The notes under the pieces are model-generated. The model made no database searches. It saw nothing but the letters and a program-made list of their open reading frames with translations, and was not told the origin of the DNA. The position numbers and the translations under genes are program-made. From positions 1 through 64,000 of the forward strand of contig CAXFAI010000008.1 of assembly GCA_964001305.1 (NCBI GenBank): 64,000 bases of DNA, read 5' to 3'. Positions 32,622-42,200 of this stretch are shown piece after piece. The DNA is from CAJXMH01 sp964001305. Lineage in GTDB: Bacteria > Bacteroidota > Bacteroidia > Flavobacteriales_E > Vicingaceae. How positions within the stretch are numbered: position 1 is the stretch's first letter; the number at the start of each line of letters is the position of its first letter.

Positions 32622-33314
32622 ATTTAAAAGTTTTTTGACCACGATAGGAACTCCTACGGATGCAACTTCTTTCACCAAAGTCCAATTTGAATCAAAATCT
32701 ATTTCTGGAATGTTAGGGTCTATAAGAAAAGCGGGATTTTGTTTTGGAAAATAATGAGCAATATTTGCCGCAGGATAAACGCTTAATGAAGTGCCAATTA
32801 CAAGTAAATACTTAGCGTTGATTAATTCTCTTATGGCTTTGTCCATCATGGGAACTTCTTCTCCAAACCAAACTACATGTGGTCTCAATTGAAAACCCTT
32901 CTCGCACTGGTCTCCTAATTTGATGTCCCTATTGGTTTTATAAATTAAGTTCGAATATTTTTCACTCCTTACTTTGTTAAGTTCACCGTGTAAATGAATG
33001 ACATTTGAAGAACCTGCCTGCTCATGTAAATCATCAATGTTTTGGGTAATTACAACTACTTCAAATTGCTTCTCTAATTCCACTAAGGCAAAATGAGCAG
33101 GATTAGGTTCAACTTGTTGTAACTGATTTCTTCGCATATTGTAAAATCTTAACACCATTTCTGGGTCCTTTTTCCATGCTTCAGGCGTAGCAACTTCTGT
33201 TACCTTATGATTTTCCCATAAACCATTATTGTCTCTAAAAGTTTTCAGGCCGCTTTCAGCGCTAACTCCAGCACCACTGAATATGATTATTTTTTCCTTT
33301 TTTGGGGTATGCAT
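32607..33314 (-). CDS. cobB: Sir2-family NAD-dependent protein deacylase
   Basis: A 235-residue sirtuin. NAD-binding motifs GAGVSAESGLKTFR (14-27) and TQNIDDLHEQAG (90-101), and the catalytic H109 in HLHG, are present. Y58 and R61 in FYNMRR are the pair that in class III sirtuins favours succinyl/malonyl-lysine. The zinc-binding region is unusual: between H109 and RPHVVWFGE only one cysteine (C137) remains, so the four-cysteine zinc site is absent. That may be normal in this lineage. It is divergent from maeB. Confidence 0.93.
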   Translation of the reverse strand: MHTPKKEKIIIFSGAGVSAESGLKTFRDNNGLWENHKVTEVATPEAWKKDPEMVLRFYNMRRNQLQQVEPNPAHFALVELEKQFEVVVITQNIDDLHEQAGSSNVIHLHGELNKVRSEKYSNLIYKTNRDIKLGDQCEKGFQLRPHVVWFGEEVPMMDKAIRELINAKYLLVIGTSLSVYPAANIAHYFPKQNPAFLIDPNIPEIDFDSNWTLVKEVASVGVPIVVKKLLNKKGE

Positions 33315-33382
33315 CTTGTCTTAATTTACTATCAAATGTTCAAGGCTTATTGATTAAATTTACCTGCCTTAAATTTAACCAT

Positions 33383-35659
33383 ATGGCCGATTCCCGAAAA
33401 CAAATAGAAGCACTAGATTACCATTCTGATGGAAAACCTGGGAAAATAGAAGTTAGACCTACAAAACCTTACCATACTCAACGCGATTTAGCATTGGCTT
33501 ATTCTCCGGGAGTTGCGGAGCCATGTAAAAAAATAGCAGAGGATAAAGATTTGTCTTATAAATACACGGCAAAAGGCAATTTGGTGGCCGTTATCTCAAA
33601 TGGAACGGCAGTTCTAGGACTTGGAGATATAGGACCAGATGCATCAAAACCGGTGATGGAGGGGAAAGGATTGCTGTTTAAAATTTTTGCAGACATTGAT
33701 GTTTTTGATATTGAAGTAGATCAAACCAATGTTGACGATTTTGTGAAAACGGTTAAAGCCATTGCACCAACCTTTGGTGGAATTAATCTGGAAGATATAA
33801 AAGCACCAGAATGTTTTGAGATTGAGAATCGATTAAAAAAGGAATTGAATATTCCAATAATGCACGACGATCAGCATGGAACGGCTATTATTTCTGCTGC
33901 TGCCATGCTCAATGCTTTGGAGTTAGCAGACAAAAAAATTGAAGATATTAAAATCGTTGTAAATGGAGCTGGGGCTTCAGCTATGGCTTGTATCGATTTG
34001 TATGTTGCCTTGGGAGCATCAAAGAGCAACATTGTTATGCTTGATAGTAAAGGAGTTATTCGAAAAGATAGAACAGACCTCAATAAATACAAAAAAAATT
34101 ACGCGACTGAACAAGACCTTCACAATCTTAATGATGCTGTTCAAGGTGCCGATTTGTTTTTAGGGCTTTCTAAAGGAAATGTGCTTACCAAAGAAATGGT
34201 CCAGTCAATGGCTGAAAACCCAATCGTATTTGCACTTGCAAATCCCGACCCTGAAATACCTTACAAAGAAGCCATGGCTGCGCGCAAAGATATTATAATG
34301 GCTACAGGACGGTCGGATCATCCAAATCAAGTAAACAACGTATTAGGTTTTCCATTCATTTTTAGAGGAGCTCTAGATGTTAGGGCAACCACTATTAATG
34401 AGGAAATGAAGATGGCTGCAGTAAAGGCAATTGCTGAAATTGCAAAAGAACCTGTTCCTGAAGAAGTGAATGAAGCATACAGTTCTCGGAACCTATCGTT
34501 TGGTCGAGATTTTTTAATTCCAAAGCCTATGGACCCACGCTTACTTATGGCAATTGCTCCCGCTGTGGCAAAGGCTGCAATTAAGTCTGGGGTGGCCCAA
34601 AAAGAAATAACAGATTGGGGGCTCTATAAGTTGGAATTGAGTACCAGACTTGGCCTCGATAATAAGCTAATGAAAAACATGACTGAGCGAGCTGGTAGAA
34701 AGCCTCAACGTGTTGTTTTTGCAGAAGCCGACAATTATAAAGTGCTTAAAGCAGCTCAAGTTGTTAAAGATGAGAGTATTGCCATTCCTATTTTGCTTGG
34801 AAACAAAAGTAGAATCGAAGGATTAATTGAAGAGTTTGGAATGGAACTTCAAGGGGTGGAAATTATTGACCCCAAAGATGAGAGCTTAAGAGAAAAAAGG
34901 TATCAATTTGGCGATGTGTTGTTTGAAAAACGGCAAAGGAGAGGAGTTACTCAATACGAGGCACGACATAAAATGCGAGACCGAAATCATTTTGGGGCTA
35001 TGATGTTGGAGCAAGGTGAAGCAGATGCCTTTATTAGTGGAATAACTAGAAATTATCCGGAAACCATACGGCCAGCATTGCAAATAATTGGAACGCAAAA
35101 AGGGGTCAATAAAATTGCTGGAATGTATATTTTAATCACCAAAAATGGACCAGTCTTTTTTGCGGATACAACTATTAATGTAAATCCAAGCGCGAGAGAT
35201 CTTGCAGATATCACTTTATTAGCTGCAAAATCAGTTGAGCGTTTAAAAATAAAACCAAGAATTGCTTTGCTGTCTTTTGCTAACTTTGGCTCTACCGACT
35301 TTGAAGAATCAAAGAAAGTTCGAGACGCTGTAAAGATTTTGCATGAAGAGCATCCATCATTAGTGGTTGATGGAGAGCTTCAAGCCAACTTTGCCTTGAG
35401 TAAGGAACTGATGAAAGAAAAGTTTCCATTTTCTAAATTGGTGAATAAAAAGGTGAATGTGCTTATTTTTCCAAATCTATCAGCAGGAAATATTGCTTAC
35501 AAATTAGTACAAGAAATGGGAGAAACTGAAGCCATTGGGCCAATTCTATTGGGCTTGAATAAATCAGTGCATATTTTACAATTGGGAAGTAGCGTGAGAG
35601 AAATCGTAAATATGGTTACCATTGCAGCGGTAGATGCTCAAACCAGAACTAATAAATAA
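33383..35659 (+). CDS. maeB: NADP-dependent malic enzyme with phosphotransacetylase-like domain
   Basis: About 758 residues from the ATG at 33383 (MADSRKQ). The longer frame back to 33302 has no family sequence. The N-terminal 430 residues are malic enzyme, with SPGVAEPC, MHDDQHGTA (metal/substrate) and VVNGAGASA (NAD(P) site). The C-terminal 320 residues resemble phosphate acetyltransferase, with AEADNYKVLKAA and LSAGNIAYK. This is the usual MaeB architecture: the second domain is regulatory, binding acetyl-CoA-type effectors. It decarboxylates malate to pyruvate, yielding NADPH. Its stop overlaps the ruvA start by one base. Confidence 0.96.
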   Translation: MADSRKQIEALDYHSDGKPGKIEVRPTKPYHTQRDLALAYSPGVAEPCKKIAEDKDLSYKYTAKGNLVAVISNGTAVLGLGDIGPDASKPVMEGKGLLFKIFADIDVFDIEVDQTNVDDFVKTVKAIAPTFGGINLEDIKAPECFEIENRLKKELNIPIMHDDQHGTAIISAAAMLNALELADKKIEDIKIVVNGAGASAMACIDLYVALGASKSNIVMLDSKGVIRKDRTDLNKYKKNYATEQDLHNLNDAVQGADLFLGLSKGNVLTKEMVQSMAENPIVFALANPDPEIPYKEAMAARKDIIMATGRSDHPNQVNNVLGFPFIFRGALDVRATTINEEMKMAAVKAIAEIAKEPVPEEVNEAYSSRNLSFGRDFLIPKPMDPRLLMAIAPAVAKAAIKSGVAQKEITDWGLYKLELSTRLGLDNKLMKNMTERAGRKPQRVVFAEADNYKVLKAAQVVKDESIAIPILLGNKSRIEGLIEEFGMELQGVEIIDPKDESLREKRYQFGDVLFEKRQRRGVTQYEARHKMRDRNHFGAMMLEQGEADAFISGITRNYPETIRPALQIIGTQKGVNKIAGMYILITKNGPVFFADTTINVNPSARDLADITLLAAKSVERLKIKPRIALLSFANFGSTDFEESKKVRDAVKILHEEHPSLVVDGELQANFALSKELMKEKFPFSKLVNKKVNVLIFPNLSAGNIAYKLVQEMGETEAIGPILLGLNKSVHILQLGSSVREIVNMVTIAAVDAQTRTNK

Positions 35660-36240
35660 TGATAGCATATTTAAACGGTCGCTTAGTAGAAAAAAGCCCA
35701 ACATTTGTAGTTATTGATGTAGCTGGTATTGGATATCATGTTTTTATTTCATTAAATACTTTTTCGAAGCTTCCACAAGAAGAAAGTTGTAAGCTTTACA
35801 CAGAATTAGTTGTGCGTGAAGATGCACAATTGCTTTATGGCTTTATAAATCCTGCCGAAAAAGAGTTGTTTCAATTATTGACTTCAGTTTCTGGGGTTGG
35901 TCCATCTACAGCTATGATGGTTTTATCAGCAGGAGATTCAATGGAAATACAAGAAGCAATAATAACTGGCGATGTAGCTTGGTTTAAAGGAGTAAAAGGA
36001 ATTGGGCCAAAATCAGCCCAACGGATAATAATAGATTTGAAAGATAAAGTTGCTAAGGTAAATCTTGATTCAGATAATTTAACCTTTAAGGACAATACCC
36101 TTAAAGATGAAGCGTTATCTGCTTTGGTTATGCTCGGCTTTAATAAAAATAAAGCTGAAAAAGTAGTTAGTAATATTCTTCGTTCAAATCAAAACCTCAG
36201 TGTTGAGGATGTCATTAAAAATGCATTAAAAGGCCTTTAG
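35659..36240 (+). CDS. ruvA: Holliday junction DNA helicase subunit RuvA
   Basis: A 193-residue junction-binding subunit. Domain I is an OB fold (1-62), domain II holds two helix-hairpin-helix motifs (SVSGVGPSTA and GVKGIGPKSAQ), and domain III (about 150-193) is the RuvB-contacting helical bundle. The length is standard. It overlaps maeB by 1 bp and is followed by sprA, an arrangement I know from other Bacteroidota. It works with RuvB encoded at 24634. Confidence 0.97.
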   Translation: MIAYLNGRLVEKSPTFVVIDVAGIGYHVFISLNTFSKLPQEESCKLYTELVVREDAQLLYGFINPAEKELFQLLTSVSGVGPSTAMMVLSAGDSMEIQEAIITGDVAWFKGVKGIGPKSAQRIIIDLKDKVAKVNLDSDNLTFKDNTLKDEALSALVMLGFNKNKAEKVVSNILRSNQNLSVEDVIKNALKGL

Positions 36241-36259
36241 GTAATTTCTGTAAAGTAGT

Positions 36260-39200
36260 TTGGTAAATAGAAATCATCATATAAGCAGGCTATGGCTTTT
36301 TCTAATCCTGATGGGGGGATTGTTAAGCTCAGCTTCCGGCAAGTCAAATACTTGGCCGGATTTTGATTTTAATAAGGTTTATAATATTCAGCTTCCTGCA
36401 GATTCAACGGAAGATGATTCTAATGATGTAAAACTCATCTATCCATTTGATGATCGAAGTAATGAAGGTTTAAATGAAAACGAAAGTCCGTTATTCTTTG
36501 GAGACCCTTCCAATGTTGAAAAAGAGTTTGAGTATGACCCTGAATCTGGCGAGTATAATTACTATCAAAAAATAGGAGATAGAGATTTTAGAAGGCCAAC
36601 CCAAATGACTTTAGAAGAGTATCTAGAGTATGATATGGAAAATAGTCAGCGGGATTTTTGGCGAAAAAAGGCTGCCGCAGAAACGCTAAATGAATCGCAA
36701 GGCTTTAGGCCTCAATTAAATATTAAAGGAGAACTGTTTGACCGAATTTTTGGTGGAAACACTATTGATATACGCCCTCAAGGATCAGCCGAATTGTCAT
36801 TTGGAGTAAATATTTCACGAAGAGATAATCCGATTTTACCTGAACGTCAAAGAAGAACCACCAATTTTGATTTTAACCAAAAAATTCAATTAAATGTAAT
36901 TGGGAACATTGGTGAAAAGTTGAGAATTCAAACAAGCTACAATACAGAAGCAACTTTTGATTTTGAAAACCAAACCAAAATAGAATATACAGGTTACGAA
37001 GATGAAATTATTCAAAAAATTGAAGCAGGAAATGTGTCACTTCCACTTCAAAGTTCACTCATAACTGGAAGCCAAACCTTATTTGGTATTAAAACTGAAC
37101 TTCAATTTGGAAGACTGAGGGTGACATCAATTTTTTCGCAAGAAAGAGGAGAAAAAAAGGAAATCAATATTACAGGCGGCGCTCAAGTACAGGAGTTTGA
37201 AAAGTCAGCTTCTGAGTATGAGGAAAATAAGCACTACTTTTTATCTCATTTGTTTAGAGAGAGTTATGAATCAAATCTTGCAAACCCACCACGAATTACA
37301 TCAAGAATAAATATTACAGCAGTAGAGGTTTATATTACCAATACACAAGGGTCTTTTAATAATACACGTAATATTTTAGGTTTTACAGATTTGGGTTCAG
37401 ATAGAAGAATATACAATCCAGCTGTTGTTAATAGAACGTATCAAAACACTGATGGAAATCGAGTAGCCGATAATAATGTCAATGATTTATATGCCAACTT
37501 AAGTGGAGGGTTTAGTCAAGCAGGCCAAATTCGAAACTTTAACAATGCCGATCAGATTTTACAATCCGAAGGACTACAAAGTGGTTCTGATTATGAGAGA
37601 CTAGAAAATGCAGTCTTGTTATCACCTAATGAGTATGTTTTGAATCCTGAATTGGGTTATATATCATTAAACAGAACCCTGAACCCTCAAGATGTTTTAG
37701 CGGTTGCCTATCGATATACTTACAATGGTAAAGTGTATCAGGTTGGTGATTTATCTACCGACGGAATTGATGGCCAAGAAGCGCTTTATTTGAAGTTGTT
37801 GAAAGGAACCATTATAGATCCAACTTTGCCAAGTTGGGATTTAATGATGAAAAACGTTTATTCATTGGATGCATTTAATGTTAGCCAAGAAAATTTTCAA
37901 TTTGAAATTTGGTATCTAAATGAATCAACGGGTGTAGAAATTCCATATTTCCCCGAAGGAAAACCAGAAGGCAAGCCTTTGATTCAAACCTTAGGTCTTG
38001 ACCGAATTTCCGTAGTAAATGATCCACAAGCAGATGGTTTGTTTGACTTTATTCCCAATGTGACTATTAACCCACAAAATGGACGTATTTACTTCCCTGT
38101 TCTAGAGCCTTTTGGCGATTATTTAAAATCTCGATTCGATAATCAGAATTTAGCTACAAAGTATGCCTACGATTCACTTTATACAACCACTAAAATACTT
38201 GCCCAACAAGATGTAGATCACAATAGGTTTACATTCCGAGGAAGATATCAGTCAAGCTCAGGATCAGAAATTTCTTTAAATACATTCAACATTCCACAAG
38301 GCTCAGTTACAGTTACGGCAGGTGGGGCTCAGTTGACAGAAAATGTGGATTATACGGTCGATTATAATTTAGGTCGGGTTAAAATTTTGAACGATGGTAT
38401 TTTGGCTTCTGGTCAACCTATTAAAGTTTCATTAGGAAGTAATTCCTTGTTTAATGTTCAAACTAAAACCTTAATGGGTTCACGTTTTGATTATCGAGTT
38501 TCTGAGGACTTAAATATTGGTGGTACTGTTTTAAATTTAACGGAAAGACCACTGACTCGAAAAATTAATATTGGAGATGAGCCAATTTCGAATACGGTAG
38601 TCGGGATAGATGGGTCTTATCAAACGGAAGCACCTTTTTTAACCCGAGCAGTAGATTTATTGCCTTTTTATTCAACCAAGCAAAAATCTACCTTAACCGT
38701 TACAGCAGAAGCGGCTAAATTATTTCCTGGAAACTCTAGGGCGATTACCAAAAACGGAATCGCATACATAGATGATTTTGAAGGGAGTCAAACGGTAATT
38801 GATATTAGAGCGGCAAATGCTTGGTATTTGGCAAGTACACCTCAGGGTCAAGATGATTTATTTCCGGAAGGGAATTTAAATCAAGAGTTAGACTATGGCT
38901 TTAATAGAGCGAAGCTTGCATGGTATACCATTGATCCGCTATTTTTTAGAAATGATAGCCGAACGCCTTCCCATATTCAGAATTCTGCTAGTCAATCCAA
39001 TAACTTTTCTAGAGAAATTTTAGAAACAGAAGTCTTTCCAAATAAAGATCCAGATCCAGGTTTAATCAATAATCTACCAACTTTAGATTTAGCTTTTTAT
39101 CCACGAGAGAGAGGTCCGTATAACTATGAAACAAGTGGAGGAGATTATTCTGCTGGATTAAATGCTGATGGTACACTTAAAGAGCCTAGAAGTAGATGGG

Positions 39201-42200
39201 GGGGTATAATGCGCGAAATTCAGTCTAGTGATTTTGAAGCTTCAAATGTGGAATTTATTCAATTCTGGATAATGGACCCTTTTAACGAACAAGATGGGAA
39301 TCCAAATCATTCAGGGGGAGATTTGTATTTTAATATTGGTTCTATTTCTGAAGATGTGCTAAAAGATTCTCGAAAAAGTTTCGAGAATGGATTTCCAGTA
39401 GATGGCTCAAATAATAATACAGATGGAACTATTTGGGGTAGAGTTCCAACGGTGCAGTCTGTAGTTCTTGCATTCGATAATAACCCAAGTTCTAGGGAAT
39501 TTCAAGATATTGGATTAGATGGTTTGTCTGATGCTCAGGAACAAGAAGAGTTTCAAGATTATTTAAATGAACTAGCAACAGTTTTAAATCCAGCTGTTTT
39601 AAATGAGTTTGCAGCCGATCCTTCGGAGGATAATTACCACTATTACCGGGGAGGCGATTATGATGCACAGCAACTTTCCATTTTAGAAAGATATAAAATG
39701 TTTAACGGTCATGAAGGTAACTCGCCAACTGCAGAGCAATCTCCGGAAAGCTATCCAACTGCAGCAACTACCTTGCCCGACCAAGAGGATGTAAACAGGA
39801 ACTTTAATCTAGATCGTACGGAGAGTTATTATCAATACAAAGTTCGATTAAGTCCAGAAATACTTCAAACAACAAATGTGGGTAACAACTACATTACTGA
39901 TGTAGTTAGAGCTACCAAAAATGTAAATGGAAAAACCAAAGAAGTGAATTGGTATCAATTTAGAATTCCAATTCGGGATCCCGAAAAAGTAATTGGAAAC
40001 ATTCGAGATTTTAAATCTATCCGTTTTATGAGGATGTTTTTGAAAGATTTTGATGAAGATGTAATTGTGCGTTTTGCTCGATTAGGTTTAGTTCGTGGTG
40101 AATGGAGAGCTTATGATCGAGAAGAAATTCCACCGGGAGATACACATGGTTCTGAACCAGGAACTACTTCATTTAATATTGCGGCAGTGAACGTAGAAGA
40201 AAATGCAAATCGTGTTCCTATTAACTACACCATTCCACCAGATATTGAAAGGGAAATAGATTTTGGAACCACAAATCTTCGTCAGCTAAATGAGCAATCT
40301 TTGGTGCTTGATGTTTGTAATCTTCAAGATGGATACTCAAAGTATGCTTTTCGATATTTGGATTTAGATATCAGACAATATCAACGTCTTAAAATGTATG
40401 CTCACGCTGAAGCGGGACAAAGTGGAGAAGTATTAAATGATGGAGATGTTTCTATTGTACTTCGATTGGGTACTGATTTTGAAAGCAATTATTATGAATA
40501 TGAAGTGCCTCTGGAAGTAACCTTACCAGGAGAAAACTCTCCTGAGCAAGTATGGCCGGAAAGCAATGAAATTAACTTAGAGTTTGACAAATTGATTAAT
40601 GCCAAGCAAAATAGAAATAGGCAGTTTGTTAATCCAGGTTCAGGTGTTAGTGTTAGCCAAGTCTATGAAATTGAAGATGGAAAGAATTTTATTCGAGTTA
40701 GGGGTAATCCTAATTTGGCTGAGGTAAGAGTTGTAATGATTGGTGTACGAAACAGAAGGGGAGGCTTGAATAACGATAATGACGATGGGCTCCCTAAATG
40801 TGCGGAAGTTTGGGCAAATGAATTAAGGTTGTCGGATTTTAATAATAAAGGTGGATGGGCAGCTCAAGCACGTGTAAATGCACAATTGGCAGATCTGGGA
40901 ACCGTTAACTTATCTGCAAGTATGAGTACGCCAGGTTGGGGAAGTTTGGAGCAAAAATTAAATGAACGTCAAAGAGAGACTAACCAGCAATACGATTTAT
41001 CAGCTAGCCTTGACCTTGCGAAATTTTTACCCAAGGAAGCTAACTTGAGTATTCCAATGTATTACTCTATTTCAGAAAATGTAATACGTCCTGAGTTTAA
41101 TCCATTAGATCCGGATGTTAAATTGAATGATGTTCTTCGTTCAAATGAGTTTACGGATGATTATAAGGATTCAATTAGAAAAATAACCGATGATTACACT
41201 CGAAGGCGTAGTTTGAATTTTACCAATGTTAAAAAAGTACCAGGGCCAAACAAAGGGAAAAGTAGAATCTACGATGTTGAGAATTTATCGTTTAGCTATG
41301 CGTATACTGAAATATATCAACGAGATATCAATACCAAATACGATAAGCAGGAAACCTACCGTGGAGGTATCAATTATGCTTATTCAGCGCAACCAAAACA
41401 CATTGAGCCTTTTAAAAACGTTGAGTTTTTCAAAAAACATAAAGGCTGGGATTGGGTAAAGGACTTCAACTTTAACCCGGTTCCATCTCAAATTAGTGTG
41501 CAGTCGTTATTTGACAGAAGCTATCAAGAGCGTCAAGCAAGAAATATCACGAGCAGTTCAACAAGTTCTTTTGTTTTTGAATCACCACCCTTTTATCAGA
41601 AGTCGTTTAATTGGACTAGACTTTATACTTTGAGGCATAACTTTACAAAATCATTGACCTTTAATTTCAATGCTTCTAATAGGGCATTAATTGGGGAACC
41701 TGATGGAAAAGTAGACCGAGATGATAAAGAGAGTTATGAAGCCTTCAAGCAGGAAGTGTGGAGTAACATTCAAAGGTTTGGCGATAATACCAACTACAAC
41801 CACAATTTTGACTTAAACTACAGCTTACCCTTAAAGAAAATTCCTGGTTTAGATTTTGTAAATGCCAGTGCACGATACTCTGCCACTTATGCATGGGATT
41901 TAGTGGGTAACCCAGATGCAGATACTTCTTTGGGAAGTACCATTCGGAACTCTCAAACCAAAGGTCTTCAAGCAACCTTGTCAATGGATATTCTCTATAA
42001 TAAATTTCAGTACTACAAAGATTTGAAGAATCCTCAGATTGATAATCGATATATTTTTAAAGAAGAAAAGGAAGAGGAAGAAGAAGAGAAAAAGGGTAAG
42101 AAAAAGGAGGAGAAAAAAGGGGAAGACCCCAAAAGCTTAATCGTTGGTGAAGAGATTCCTGATAAACGCACCGAAGCTATAGATGAAGAGCCTGATACGC

